Assembly: GCF_001447355.1 (NCBI RefSeq) | Contig: NZ_JXBW01000008.1 | Span: forward strand, 62,001-126,000 | Direction of reading: 5' to 3' | DNA length: 64,000 nt | Origin: Alicyclobacillus tolerans | GTDB lineage: Bacteria > Bacillota > Bacilli > Alicyclobacillales > Alicyclobacillaceae | In this document: one piece after another, positions 27,729-36,732 of the stretch | Layout of the letters: the number at the start of each line of letters is the position of its first letter | Position numbering within the stretch: position 1 is the first letter of the stretch | Position numbers and translations under genes: made by a program | Notes under the pieces: generated by a model | Told to the model about the DNA's origin: nothing | The model's input: the letters and a program-made list of their open reading frames with translations, nothing else | Databases searched by the model: none

Positions 27729-28664
27729 GTGCCAATCAAGATTCCGGACCACTTACCTGCGAAAGAAATTTTGCAGTCTGAACATATTTTTGTTATGGGC
27801 GAAGAACGAGCTTATACGCAGGACATTCGCCCGCTCAAGATCTTGATTTTAAATCTCATGCCGCGCAAGGAAGTCACCGAGACGCAGTTATTGCGTTTGC
27901 TCGGTAACTCGCCGCTGCAGGTGGAAGTCACGTTGTTGCGCATGCGATCCCATGTTGCGAAAAATACTTCGACGGAGCACCTTGAGGCGTTTTATCAGAC
28001 TTTTGATGAAGTGGAACAACAGGCATATGACGGGATGATCATCACGGGAGCACCTGTTGAACACTTGCCGTTTGAAGAAGTGACGTATTGGCCAGAGCTT
28101 TGTGAAATTCTCGACTGGACCAAGGGTGCGGTGACCTCGACGCTGCATATTTGCTGGGCCGCGCAGGCGGGGTTATATAGACATTATGGACTTCCGAAAT
28201 ACGCGCTGGAGCGCAAGACGTTCGGGATTTTCGAACACGTCGTCAACGTTCGATGTAACTTGACGCGAGGTTTTGACGACGTGTTTCTGGCGCCGCACTC
28301 GCGCCATACAGAAGTGCGGCCGGACGATATTCGGCGCGTCAAAGGGCTCGATATCCTCGCCGAGTCAGCCGATGCCGGTGCCTTTCTTATCGCCACCCCG
28401 GATGCTCGTCAGATTTTTGTCACCGGACATCCGGAGTACGACGCTATAACGCTAGCCGAAGAATACCAAAGGGACATCGAACGAGGATTGGAAATCGATG
28501 TGCCATACAACTATTACCCATTGGACGATCCGCGGCGTGAGCCGTTGAATCGGTGGCGCGGCCACGCCAATCTCTTGTTTGCGAACTGGCTGAATTACTG
28601 CGTATACCAAGAGACACCGTACGACCTGAGCGGGCGTATTCGACAGCGCGTGGCGAAGTCGTAA
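27729..28664 (+). CDS. metA: Homoserine O-acetyltransferase (MetA fold)
   Basis: 311 residues from GTG 27729 ([11 protein letters not shown], the standard N-terminus; GAGGTGG upstream). Activates homoserine in methionine synthesis. Catalytic Cys142 lies in [10 protein letters not shown], with His/Glu in VTGHPEYD. Residue 111 is Glu ([11 protein letters not shown]); in characterised MetA enzymes Glu111 selects acetyl-CoA and Gly111 succinyl-CoA, so acetyl transfer is predicted despite the common 'succinyltransferase' label. No S-box riboswitch seen upstream. Confidence 0.95.
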   Translation: MPIKIPDHLPAKEILQSEHIFVMGEERAYTQDIRPLKILILNLMPRKEVTETQLLRLLGNSPLQVEVTLLRMRSHVAKNTSTEHLEAFYQTFDEVEQQAYDGMIITGAPVEHLPFEEVTYWPELCEILDWTKGAVTSTLHICWAAQAGLYRHYGLPKYALERKTFGIFEHVVNVRCNLTRGFDDVFLAPHSRHTEVRPDDIRRVKGLDILAESADAGAFLIATPDARQIFVTGHPEYDAITLAEEYQRDIERGLEIDVPYNYYPLDDPRREPLNRWRGHANLLFANWLNYCVYQETPYDLSGRIRQRVAKS

Positions 28665-28710
28665 GCATCAATGACAGCGCGATCATCTCATTTGCAAGGA
28701 GTGTGTCGTC

Positions 28711-28965
28711 ATGGTCTGGTGGATTCGCGTGGTGACGGCATTGCTATGCTCCGCAACCACATGGGGGATCGCGCGCGTGGTTGGCGATTCTGTCAAAATT
28801 GCGTGTGTATTGGGATTCTTTGTCCTCGCTTTTGGCCTGTTGTCGACAGTCCGTAAGTACCTGTTACAACATCGGTTTTTACGACGCGATTTGCTGTCAC
28901 AATATATCGATCCGATGGTCGCCAGTGCGATTGTCGCTGCGATCGTTCGGCTTGTTCGTGGATAA
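28711..28965 (+). CDS. Small two-helix membrane protein
   Basis: 84 residues with hydrophobic segments at about 3-22 and 27-44, then a basic stretch (RKYLLQHRFLRRDLL) and a weak third segment. GCAAGGAGTG precedes the ATG. Follows metA by 46 bases on the same strand. No family recognised. Confidence 0.65.
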   Translation: MVWWIRVVTALLCSATTWGIARVVGDSVKIACVLGFFVLAFGLLSTVRKYLLQHRFLRRDLLSQYIDPMVASAIVAAIVRLVRG

Positions 28966-29122
28966 CCTTTAGCTATCCAATCCGATTTCACGAAATCCCT
29001 TTCGGATCGACTTTGTTCGACAATCTTGTCACGTTTTTGTTCCAACTATTTTTCCCCTCACACGACAAAACGTCGTATAATGTTGAACGTTGGTTTTGTG
29101 TCACTTGGGTGGGGGGAATTTC

Positions 29123-29425
29123 ATGGCCTGCGCGGGCAACACCACAGATTTGGTTGAATATCTGCGCAAAAAGATGGTTGAGACCGCAGAGGAAACAGGT
29201 AATCTGTTAGACGAGCGGGTCATTCGCATCAGTCAGTTGCTGGATCTTCATTTGGTGGCGGCGATGCGCAACCAGCTCGGAACTGTCGCGAACGACGATA
29301 GGCAGATTGGATTTGCTCCTCGTGTCTCAGGAGAACACACGTATATCGAAAAACGTATACTTCCCCTCCAGTATCGTAGAAGGTTTCACGTCGTCCAGTT
29401 TACGGATCGCACGACCACGAGTTGA
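29123..29425 (+). CDS. Spo0E-like aspartyl-phosphate phosphatase
   Basis: 100 residues from ATG 29123 behind GGGTGGGGGG. Residues 8-50 match the Spo0E family: LVEYLRKKMVETAEE and the SQLLD motif (37-41), where the conserved Asp41 acts in dephosphorylating Spo0A~P, restraining sporulation. The last 50 residues form a charged tail not seen in the shortest family members. Stands alone between metA and lgt. Confidence 0.82.
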   Translation: MACAGNTTDLVEYLRKKMVETAEETGNLLDERVIRISQLLDLHLVAAMRNQLGTVANDDRQIGFAPRVSGEHTYIEKRILPLQYRRRFHVVQFTDRTTTS

Positions 29426-29493
29426 CTGGGCGGTGCGAATCCATGTACGCTGGCTACGGAAATTGGTACGAGTGACTAACTCGAACAAAGGAT

Positions 29494-30309
29494 GTGGCAA
29501 GCGTGCATTCGTATTGGTTTCACATTGGTGCATTTCCGGTTCGCTCTTACAGCACAATTTTTGCACTGGCGTTTCTACTCGGACTCGGCATCACGCTTTA
29601 TTTAGCCAAGGTTCGGGGAAATCCTGGGGATTCCGAGCATTGGTGGGCGCTCGCACCGCTGTGTCTCATCGGCGGTGTCGTGGGAGCCCGGTTTTGGCAA
29701 GTATTTTTCTTCGACTTCGGCTATTACGCGTCACATCCGGGTCAGATTCTACAGGTTTGGCACGGAGGCCTGTCTATCCAGGGCGGTATTGCGGGTGCGC
29801 TAGCGGCGTCCATCATCTACTTATGGCGAAAGCGGCAGAGCTTTTTGCACTTTGCCGATATTGCGACACCAGGCATTTTGCTGGGGCAGAGCATTGGTCG
29901 TGACGCAGACTTTATGAACGGAAGTGCCTTTGGTGCGCCGACTCACCAAGGCTTTGGCGTGTTATTCCCACCCGGAACCTTGGCGTATGAGCAATATGGA
30001 CACCAACCCCTATGGCCTGCGGTCATTTGGGAGGGACAAGTTGATATTGTGCTCTTGGCCCTTTTGTTTGTCATATTGCAGCGCAAGAAGGGTTGGCCGC
30101 TCGGGTTCCCGTTCGTGTATTACTTGGTCGTGTATAACATATGCCGATTCTTTCTCGAGATACTTCGCGGGGACTCACCACGGGGTATCTTTGGCTGGGA
30201 CGCCGCACAGTGGACCGCACTCGCGACTGTTCTTGTCGGCTTGTTGCTTGGCGTTTGGATCTTTTTGAAGGAAAAACGCAAAACTCCGTTGGGTGTGCAG
30301 GGTGAGTGA
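29494..30309 (+). CDS. lgt: Prolipoprotein diacylglyceryl transferase
   Basis: 271 residues, seven membrane helices. Transfers diacylglycerol from phosphatidylglycerol to lipobox Cys. Signatures: GGLSIQGGIAGALAA, and QSIGRDADFMNGSAFG, equivalent to the GRxxNFxNxExxG Lgt motif (Asp and Ser-Ala replace N and E-V). GTG 29494 used; GTG 29503 is possible. Downstream hairpin terminator. Clients in this window include the GerAC and BtuF lipoproteins. Confidence 0.95.
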   Translation: MASVHSYWFHIGAFPVRSYSTIFALAFLLGLGITLYLAKVRGNPGDSEHWWALAPLCLIGGVVGARFWQVFFFDFGYYASHPGQILQVWHGGLSIQGGIAGALAASIIYLWRKRQSFLHFADIATPGILLGQSIGRDADFMNGSAFGAPTHQGFGVLFPPGTLAYEQYGHQPLWPAVIWEGQVDIVLLALLFVILQRKKGWPLGFPFVYYLVVYNICRFFLEILRGDSPRGIFGWDAAQWTALATVLVGLLLGVWIFLKEKRKTPLGVQGE

Positions 30310-30335
30310 ATCGCGATACATGGGGATCATATGAT

Positions 30336-30387
30336 GGCCCAAGCTGTCGGAGCGTTTCCGGCAGACCTGGGCCGTTTTGTCTTTCTT
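30336..30387. terminator. Bidirectional terminator between lgt and ppx
   Basis: GGCCCA (30336-30341) with TGGGCC (30368-30373), extended by CTGTCGGA/TCCGGCAG with one GU pair; followed on the plus strand by GTTTTGTCTTTCTTT. Placed between convergent genes. Confidence 0.8.
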
Positions 30388-31856
30388 TATGATGAGGCTT
30401 GCGAGAAGTGAAGCGTGACCCCGAACAGCCGTTGTGCATCCTCCACGACTTTCGCGTCTGCAGTATCTGGTGCAATCAGGCAGAGATCTGCACCGCCAGC
30501 GATGGACAATTGACGGGGCTGTGTGACCCATCCGATATCCGTGAGGGGAACGCCGAGTTCTAACGTTAGCCAGCGCGCAAGTCGAAGCAATACGGAGAGC
30601 TTCGCGCAACGTGGATCGGGCGTTTTTCCGCTTACCACATGTCCAACCCTGGCCCATTGTTCGTTGGACAAGCCATACAAGTACGTCGATTGCACAAGGT
30701 AAGCGGCGTGATCCGCCGCATGTTCCGGATGTATATATGTACCTGCACCTTCAATTTGAGCAGCGGTCCATAAAATCATTCTGTCTTCTTGATTCAGATC
30801 CGCATCAGGCTGCATGACATCAAATAGTCGCAGGGCGGCGGTCGTCACGATGGCGGCAATATTGCGATCCACCTCGAACTGCCTTTGCAAGTTGCCCACG
30901 CTGTGCGCCAACACGGAGCCGACGACAGGCGTTTGGGCTTCGGCAAGCAGTGCTTCGAAAAGCAACCCTTCGCGAATGCCGTTGCGACTGATATGAATGG
31001 TGGCGGGGCGTACGTGATCGATAATAGCTTGTAATATTGCCATCCCGGACGTGATAATTTCCGCTCGGTGTTTGGCAATACCTTTAATTTTACGCCGTTT
31101 ATTCACACTCATGGCCTGCAGCTCGCGCAGCTTTCCACTTGTGTAAGAAGCGGGGAACGAATAGCCATGTAGCCGTGTCCATTCAGCGCCCGTATCTCCC
31201 ATATGAAGTTTGGCCATGGCGCGGGCGGTTCCGCCAAGGCCGATGAGCGGCAACGCACAGGCGTTTGCCAACCATACAACGTCTTCTAACGCCTCCGTTA
31301 CGACTGCGTAAGCCCGTTCGACAGCTCCCTGCTCGCCAAGGGTGCCATACATTTCACGGAGATTGAGTGCCCCATAGGGGATACTGATGGCGTTCAGCAG
31401 TTGACGATTGCGCACAAGGCACAATTCGCTGCTGGCACCACCAATGTCAAAGATTAACGCATCGTTTAGGGCGACGGTATTGATCACGCCTAAGTATCCG
31501 TAGCGGGCTTCCTCGTCCCCAGTTAAGACGCGAAATGGAACGCCGGTTTCATGCTCCAGCAACGAGAGCGCATATTCGCGGTTATCGGCTTGGCGAACCG
31601 CAGCGGTGGCGACGGCAAGCCACCGAGTGACTCCATACAATTTTCCAACGCGGACGAATCGTTTCAGACAATAGATGGCTCGTGACAGACTTTCGTCAGT
31701 CAAACTGCCGTCATTTGAAAGGCCCTCCGCGAGACGTACATTTTGTTTGACTTCATAAACAGGACGATACGTCGTGTCTGCAAACGTATCAAATAGCGAC
31801 ATCCGGCACGAGTTGGAACCGAGATCGAGAATACCGAGCCGCTCGCTTCGTTCCAT
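30387..31856 (-). CDS. ppx: Ppx/GppA phosphatase family (exopolyphosphatase)
   Basis: 489 residues from ATG 31856 behind GGAAGAGG. N-terminal actin-like ATPase fold (about 1-305) with LGILDLGSNSCRMSLFD phosphate-1 loop, VATAAVRQADNRE, and DIGGASSEL phosphate-2 loop. C-terminal HD-type helical domain (about 310-489). Hydrolyses polyphosphate or (p)ppGpp-family substrates. ppk is not in the window, so either specificity remains possible. Confidence 0.9.
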   Translation of the reverse strand: MERSERLGILDLGSNSCRMSLFDTFADTTYRPVYEVKQNVRLAEGLSNDGSLTDESLSRAIYCLKRFVRVGKLYGVTRWLAVATAAVRQADNREYALSLLEHETGVPFRVLTGDEEARYGYLGVINTVALNDALIFDIGGASSELCLVRNRQLLNAISIPYGALNLREMYGTLGEQGAVERAYAVVTEALEDVVWLANACALPLIGLGGTARAMAKLHMGDTGAEWTRLHGYSFPASYTSGKLRELQAMSVNKRRKIKGIAKHRAEIITSGMAILQAIIDHVRPATIHISRNGIREGLLFEALLAEAQTPVVGSVLAHSVGNLQRQFEVDRNIAAIVTTAALRLFDVMQPDADLNQEDRMILWTAAQIEGAGTYIHPEHAADHAAYLVQSTYLYGLSNEQWARVGHVVSGKTPDPRCAKLSVLLRLARWLTLELGVPLTDIGWVTQPRQLSIAGGADLCLIAPDTADAKVVEDAQRLFGVTLHFSQASS

Positions 31857-32042
31857 GTGTTCATCCTCTTCCGCTTTGATTTCAGTCAGTATCATGATAA
31901 GCGTATGGCTGCCGGAAGTCGATTCAGCAGGATGAATGTGGGTATTAATGGATTATTAGGAATGATAAATGTGGCATAGATCGTAGCTATGGGGTCACAA
32001 TACAACTGTCATCATCACCACACCACAAGGAGGTAAATGACG

Positions 32043-32240
32043 ATGGCCAACAACAATAACAACAGCAAGTTGATTCCGCAAGCAGAGAAGGCTTTGGAGC
32101 AAATGAAGTACGAAATTGCTTCCGAGTTTGGTGTCAACTTGGGCGCCGAAACGACATCGCGCCAAAACGGCTCGGTCGGCGGCGAGATCACGAAACGCCT
32201 GGTCGCATTTGCTGAGCAAAACCTTGCTGGTCGTGTGTAA
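32043..32240 (+). CDS. Small acid-soluble spore protein, alpha/beta type
   Basis: 65 residues. Binds and protects DNA in the dormant spore. Contains the GPR protease recognition segment KYEIASEFG (cleavage expected after Glu24), a Gly-rich turn [12 protein letters not shown] and a C-terminal AEQNLAG. AAGGAGG is upstream; ATG 32043 is better spaced than ATG 32037. SigG promoter expected but not convincingly located. Confidence 0.96.
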   Translation: MANNNNNSKLIPQAEKALEQMKYEIASEFGVNLGAETTSRQNGSVGGEITKRLVAFAEQNLAGRV

Positions 32241-32255
32241 TTAGATTGGGTTTGC

Positions 32256-32290
32256 AAAAGGGGCTGAACATTGGGTTCGGCCCCTTTTCA
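32256..32290 (+). terminator. Terminator after SASP gene
   Basis: AAAAGGGGCTGAA (32256-32268) pairs with TTCGGCCCCTTTT (32276-32288), seven-base loop. Works in both directions and would also end the convergent HAD gene. Confidence 0.85.
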
Positions 32291-32303
32291 CCGTGATACA
32301 ACA

Positions 32304-32978
32304 TCATGATTCGGCCAGGATGGCAGGCAACTCAGCAAGCGTTGCGATCACGTAATCCGGCTTTTGTCCGGGCGATATATATGGCGCTTGACTTCGATTG
32401 CACCAACACGTGCGAAATCCGTACGCTTTCGCACCGGCGATATCCCAACTGTTGCTTGAGACAAAGAGAACTTCCCGCTTCTCGCAGCCTAAGGCCGATT
32501 GTACAAGGGCATAAGCCTTGCGCGACGGTTTATAGGTGCGAATGGGATCGACGCTGAGGATGAAATCGAACGAAAATAAAACATCGTTTGCAACGGCCAA
32601 GGCTTGTAGAGAGCGCAGGGTTCCATTGGATAAAACGGCCGTTTTGTAATTGCCCAATTGATGAAGTGTCGGCTTGACATCAGGGTACACAGGAACTTTT
32701 TGCATGTGTTTAAGTAGCTGTTGGGCGACCGCATCGGCATCTGTCCGCACCATCTCATGCTCGGCGAGTGCGGCGTAGAGGGATTGTTTTGCGAGTTGAT
32801 CGAAATCGCGATACTGCTCAGCCAATGCCGATTGCCACGCAAACTCGAGATGAAGCTGTCGCCAACGTTGGTAAAATGCATCGGCGGCGGGTTGGTCCGC
32901 AAACCAGGGGCGCGCAACATCCGCCAAATCACTTATATCAAACAGTGTTCCATAGGCATCAAACGCCACAACCGCCAT
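32304..32978 (-). CDS. HAD-superfamily hydrolase, haloacid dehalogenase type II
   Basis: 224 residues. Nucleophile motif VAFDAYGTLFD (Asp near residue 7), motif II VLSNGT, Lys in TYKPSRKAY, and acidic motif replaced by SSNSWDIAGAKAYG, exactly the 2-haloacid dehalogenase subgroup. Reaction would be hydrolytic dehalogenation of 2-haloalkanoates, though many members act on other substrates. Same strand as queDE, 26 bases downstream of queE. Confidence 0.88.
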   Translation of the reverse strand: MAVVAFDAYGTLFDISDLADVARPWFADQPAADAFYQRWRQLHLEFAWQSALAEQYRDFDQLAKQSLYAALAEHEMVRTDADAVAQQLLKHMQKVPVYPDVKPTLHQLGNYKTAVLSNGTLRSLQALAVANDVLFSFDFILSVDPIRTYKPSRKAYALVQSALGCEKREVLFVSSNSWDIAGAKAYGFRTCWCNRSQAPYISPGQKPDYVIATLAELPAILAES

Positions 32979-33004
32979 TTTTCATATCCCCCTGCCGCAT
33001 AAGT

Positions 33005-33781
33005 TCATACGCCGCGCTGATTCGGATCCCAAATGACTTTGTGTATTTGTAGATTCAGCTTGACCCGTGAGAGTCGGTGTTGCAGTATCCGGTTGACCAG
33101 TTCATGAGGAGGCATCGACTCCCAAACAGGGCTGAATAGGACCTGAGCCTTGGTTGGATAGGCCGCCAAGACAGAGACGGCTGTGTCAAAGTCGTGATCG
33201 TCCGCAATCACGAATTTCACTTCATCCCGATCCGAGAGGGCAGCCAGGTGTTCGTGCACCATCTGCGCCTGTTCGCCGCTTGACGGGAGTTTGTAATCGA
33301 CGATAAATCGCAGCTTTGCCGCCAATTCGGGAGACTGCTCGCGCAGGGCTGCAAATGGCCGGACGTCGATCGCGCCGTTGGTCTCGACATGTAAGTCCTC
33401 GATTTGTGGCAGGCTCGCGATGGCGTCGATGAGCAACTGGGATTTGTGCCGATGAATCAGCGGTTCCCCGCCAGTTAGGCAGACCTGATGCCAGCCGAAC
33501 CGATCCACGCGGTCTACGATCTCGCCAATCGACGCTTCGAATTCCGGCTTGGCAGGGGCATAGCTGTAGGGTGTGTCGCACCAGGTACAACGCAGGTTAC
33601 AGTGAAAGACGCGCACAAAGACGGTAGGATACCCTGCGCGCGTACCTTCGCCCTCCACCGTTTCGAAAATCTCAACCATCGGTAAGCGACTGGATCGCCA
33701 ATCGCCCTTGCGGGCCTGCTCGTATTGTACGTGCCAGTCGACGTTACGCCGAACCGTTGTGCCAGCGGAGCTTCCAGTCAT
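33005..33781 (-). CDS. queE: 7-carboxy-7-deazaguanine synthase (radical SAM)
   Basis: 258 residues. Rearranges carboxytetrahydropterin to CDG in queuosine/preQ0 synthesis. Cluster motif CNLRCTWC (C61, C65, C68) is the QueE CX3CX2C form. Other motifs are EGEGTRAGYPTVFVR and LTGGEPL. The first 30 residues are an extra N-terminal extension relative to short QueE. ATG 33781 overlaps the queD stop as ATGA, so translation is coupled. Confidence 0.94.
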   Translation of the reverse strand: MTGSSAGTTVRRNVDWHVQYEQARKGDWRSSRLPMVEIFETVEGEGTRAGYPTVFVRVFHCNLRCTWCDTPYSYAPAKPEFEASIGEIVDRVDRFGWHQVCLTGGEPLIHRHKSQLLIDAIASLPQIEDLHVETNGAIDVRPFAALREQSPELAAKLRFIVDYKLPSSGEQAQMVHEHLAALSDRDEVKFVIADDHDFDTAVSVLAAYPTKAQVLFSPVWESMPPHELVNRILQHRLSRVKLNLQIHKVIWDPNQRGV

Positions 33782-34245
33782 ATCATCCACTCCCGCTTGA
33801 GCGTTGCTTTACTCGTCGGCGTCTCGAAAAGTTCAATTTGCTCCAAACGAAGGCCGCGGTAAGCATCATACTGGGCCAAGGCCGCCTCAAATTGTTCCCA
33901 GATCCATACGACCATGTTTTCGGCGGTCGTGTTCATCTTTGGCAGCACTTCATTCAGATATTGGTGATCCAGCTTGCGCTCAATGACATCGCGATATATC
34001 TGCTTTAATTCGCCGAAGTCGATCACGATGCCAATGGCATTGACGAAGCCGCTGACGGTCACGACCAGCCGATAGGTGTGGCCGTGCAAGTTCGTACACT
34101 TGCCGTCGTACGCGTGCAGATGGTGTGCCGCATCGAACGTAAATTCTTTGGTGACGGCGACGCGCTTTTGATGATAAGGGAGTTCCGATTTCTCTATATC
34201 GACGCCGAGAACCTGCAGGCGCTCCGGGATTTTGTATTCGGCCAT
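33778..34245 (-). CDS. queD: 6-carboxy-5,6,7,8-tetrahydropterin synthase
   Basis: 155 residues. Converts dihydroneopterin triphosphate to carboxytetrahydropterin. Zinc ligands: a His in FDAAHHLHAY plus H54 and H56 in NLHGHTYRL; catalytic Cys50 in GKCTNLHGH; LDHQYLN carries the second catalytic pair. ATG 34245 follows AAGGAGTGGAG. First gene of queD-queE; queC, queF and folE are not in the window. Confidence 0.94.
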   Translation of the reverse strand: MAEYKIPERLQVLGVDIEKSELPYHQKRVAVTKEFTFDAAHHLHAYDGKCTNLHGHTYRLVVTVSGFVNAIGIVIDFGELKQIYRDVIERKLDHQYLNEVLPKMNTTAENMVVWIWEQFEAALAQYDAYRGLRLEQIELFETPTSKATLKREWMI

Positions 34246-34319
34246 CGTCTCCACTCCTTACTACCGACTGAACGGTTGTTTGTGCGCATAAGAGGAGTAT
34301 GTTCCTATACACGTAAATG

Positions 34320-34355
34320 AGGCTGTCACCAAGGATACCCGTTGGATGACAGCCT
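34320..34355 (-). terminator. Hairpin terminator after hxlR-like gene
   Basis: AGGCTGTCA (34320-34328) pairs with TGACAGCCT (34347-34355), with inner CCAA/TTGG; minus-strand downstream is CATTTACG, so the T run is weak. It separates the HxlR gene from queD. Confidence 0.6.
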
Positions 34356-34373
34356 TCCATCGCTGTATTGGTC

Positions 34374-34727
34374 TCAGCGACTCAATTTCGACGTGAGTTC
34401 TTGACACTCCTCCGGGGTCACCCATTCGTCGCCCCACTGTTGCACCGCATCCATCACAGGGCGGAGTGCCTTGCCTTTGGGTGTCAACTCGTATTCGATG
34501 CGCACCGGTGTTTCCGGGTACACGTGACGAATCAAAATGCCCGCCTTTTCAAGTTCCTTAAACCTCTCGGCAAGCATTCGATCACTCATGTTCGGGATCA
34601 TTTCCGAGATATCCTTAAATCGTTTCGGACCCTGCAAAAGAACCCGTATGATGAGCCCGGTCCAGCGCTTGCCCAAAAGGGCGAAAGCCGACTCGAAGCG
34701 CGGGCATATCTGCTCATGGTTGCCCAT
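34374..34727 (-). CDS. HxlR-family transcriptional regulator
   Basis: 117 residues. Winged-helix HxlR fold: CPRFESAFALLGKRWTGLII, GPKRFKDISEMIPNMSDRMLAERFKEL, then the YELTPKGKAL wing. The lone N-terminal Cys8 is in the position used by YodB/HypR-type redox and quinone sensors. ATG 34727 follows TTAGGAG. Divergent from cobT-bluB, with a TACT-N7-AGTA palindrome in between. Confidence 0.92.
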   Translation of the reverse strand: MGNHEQICPRFESAFALLGKRWTGLIIRVLLQGPKRFKDISEMIPNMSDRMLAERFKELEKAGILIRHVYPETPVRIEYELTPKGKALRPVMDAVQQWGDEWVTPEECQELTSKLSR

Positions 34728-34775
34728 GACGATCATCTCCTAACGATATTGTACCACAATTCTTTCAACGTCTCC

Positions 34776-34790
34776 TACTGAATGTGAGTA
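34776..34790. promoter_or_regulatory. Candidate HxlR-type operator
   Basis: TACT-GAATGTG-AGTA, a 15-bp palindrome resembling YodB/CatR-type TACT...AGTA sites, 48 bases upstream of the hxlR-like start and on the shared divergent region with cobT-bluB. Suggests autoregulation; no footprint known. Confidence 0.4.
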
Positions 34791-34914
34791 ACTTTTCTTT
34801 GCCGTCGCCAGAATCTTCGACCACTCGTGGCGAAACCCTCCATCCATTGCAGATTGCCGCCAGTTCTGTTACATCTGAGACAAGTGAATGCGCACGATGA
34901 AGGAGATGACAGCG

Positions 34915-36732
34915 GTGGACGGCCCTTTGCAATTTCCTGATCCGCGCCCGGTCGACCCAAAGGCGTATGCCAGAGCACAGGATCGATTAAATCAATTGAC
35001 CAAGCCGGTTGGAAGTCTCGGTTTGCTCGAACCCATCTTATGCGATCTCGCCGCCATCCAAGGCCGAGCGATTCCATCCGTGAGCCGGCCGCATTTCCTG
35101 TTATTCGCCGCTGATCACGGTGTCGCATCGAATCGCTCTATTTCGCGCTACGGCCAGCATGTGACGGAAGAGATGGTGGTCAACATCGCGATGGGCACCA
35201 GCGTGTCTTCGGTGATGGCTCGCAACATGGGCGTTGCTCTCGACGTCTACGACGTCGGGGTATTGCGCAAGCCGCGCCATCCACGCGTGCACGTCGAGAA
35301 AGTTGGGCTTGGCACGTCCGACTTTACGTCCGGCCCGGCGATGACCGAAGAGCAGTGTGGACAAGCGCTTGCAATTGGCATGAAGGCCGCGTTACGAGCC
35401 ATTGAGGAACATGGCATGGATTTGCTGATTCTTGGTGAAATGGGAATTGGCAATACGACGGCGGCCAGCGCGCTTGCCGCATGGTTGCTGGGTCTCGACG
35501 CACAGGAGGTGGTCGGGCCAGGTACGGGCATCGCCGACGAAGCGGTCGCGAGCAAGCGCGATGCCGTTGAGCGAGCGTGTGCGCTCTGGCAGGGCGCCAG
35601 TCAGGCCTACGAGCCGGATAGCGACGCATACTGGTTAGCCGGGATGGCACAACTGGGTGGCTTTGAGCTGGCCGCGATGGCGGGAGCCATCTTACAAGCC
35701 AGCGCATCGGGCGTGGCCGTTTTGCTCGACGGATTGCTCGCAGGCGTTTGCGCACTGTGGGCAACGCGTCTGCGGCCCCAGACGAGCGCGTATCTCATTG
35801 CCGGCCATCGTTCGCCTGAACCGGCGCATGGCCGGATTTTGTCCGCGCTTGGAAAGACGCCTATGCTCGATATGCGCCTGCGCGTCGGTGAAGGAACGGG
35901 GGCCATGATGGCTTGGCCGCTGATCAAAGCAGGGTGTGAAATCATGGCGGAAACAGCGACGTTTGCCGACGCGCGCGTCTCCAATCCGTTTGCCGGCGAT
36001 CTGCCTAAAGATGAAGGCCATCTTGTATTCAACGATGCAGATACAAGGCGCGAGATGCCGCCGGTCGCTGTGGACTTTGACGATGCCGAGCGCAAGGCGG
36101 TGTACAAAGCGATTGCCACAAGGCGCGACGTTCGCGTGTTTTTGCCCGATCCCGTGCCTGTCACGGTCGTGCGGCGCATTTTGGAAGCCGGGCATCAAGG
36201 GCCGTCGGTTGGCTATATGCAACCTTGGAACTTCATTGCGATTCGCGACAAACAGCTGCTTTTCGAACTCGCCGAGCTCGTCGAACGCGAACGCGTCCGT
36301 GCCGGTGAGAAATTTCCAGATGAGCAGAGGGACTACTATTTGCGGCTAAAGGTAGAGGGATTGCGCGAGGCGCCGTGGACCATTTGCGTCACCAACGACC
36401 CGACGCGGGGCGGACCCGTCGTACTCGGGCGCAACACGATTCCTGAAACCGACCTGATGTCGACTGCCTGTGCCATTGAGAACATGTGGTTGGCCGCGCG
36501 TGCGGAAGGGATAGGTATGGGCTGGGTATCGATGTATGAAAAGAAGGATTTGCGAACCCTCTTAGGTATTCCTGAACACGTCGATCCCGTTGCCTTGCTT
36601 TCGCTGGGCTATACGCCTCATTTTGCGGACGAACCCATCTTGCAGAGGGTCGGTTGGCGCAATCGCATCGACATTGATGAAATTGTCTTTCTTAATGGCT
36701 GGGCAAAACTATGGAAGGAGAATATACGATGA
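34915..36732 (+). CDS. CobT-BluB fusion: DMB phosphoribosyltransferase / DMB synthase
   Basis: 605 residues from GTG 34915 (AAGGAG nine bases upstream). Residues 1-350 are CobT: LTKPVGSLGLLE, FAADHGV, GEMGIGNTTAASAL and RVGEGTGAM with catalytic Glu326, which attaches ribose phosphate to dimethylbenzimidazole (DMB). Residues about 385-605 are BluB, a nitroreductase-like flavoenzyme that makes DMB from FMNH2 and O2: RRDVRVFLPDPVP, GPSVGYMQPWNF, PWTICVTND, TACAIENMWLAARAEGIGMGWVS. Fusion passes DMB straight to its activating enzyme. No frameshift separates the halves. Overlaps pduO by ATGA. Confidence 0.95.
   Translation: MDGPLQFPDPRPVDPKAYARAQDRLNQLTKPVGSLGLLEPILCDLAAIQGRAIPSVSRPHFLLFAADHGVASNRSISRYGQHVTEEMVVNIAMGTSVSSVMARNMGVALDVYDVGVLRKPRHPRVHVEKVGLGTSDFTSGPAMTEEQCGQALAIGMKAALRAIEEHGMDLLILGEMGIGNTTAASALAAWLLGLDAQEVVGPGTGIADEAVASKRDAVERACALWQGASQAYEPDSDAYWLAGMAQLGGFELAAMAGAILQASASGVAVLLDGLLAGVCALWATRLRPQTSAYLIAGHRSPEPAHGRILSALGKTPMLDMRLRVGEGTGAMMAWPLIKAGCEIMAETATFADARVSNPFAGDLPKDEGHLVFNDADTRREMPPVAVDFDDAERKAVYKAIATRRDVRVFLPDPVPVTVVRRILEAGHQGPSVGYMQPWNFIAIRDKQLLFELAELVERERVRAGEKFPDEQRDYYLRLKVEGLREAPWTICVTNDPTRGGPVVLGRNTIPETDLMSTACAIENMWLAARAEGIGMGWVSMYEKKDLRTLLGIPEHVDPVALLSLGYTPHFADEPILQRVGWRNRIDIDEIVFLNGWAKLWKENIR

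Noticed and set aside
35607-36222. Two long minus-strand frames across the CobT-BluB gene
   Set aside because: Antisense shadows in GC-rich coding DNA with no motifs.
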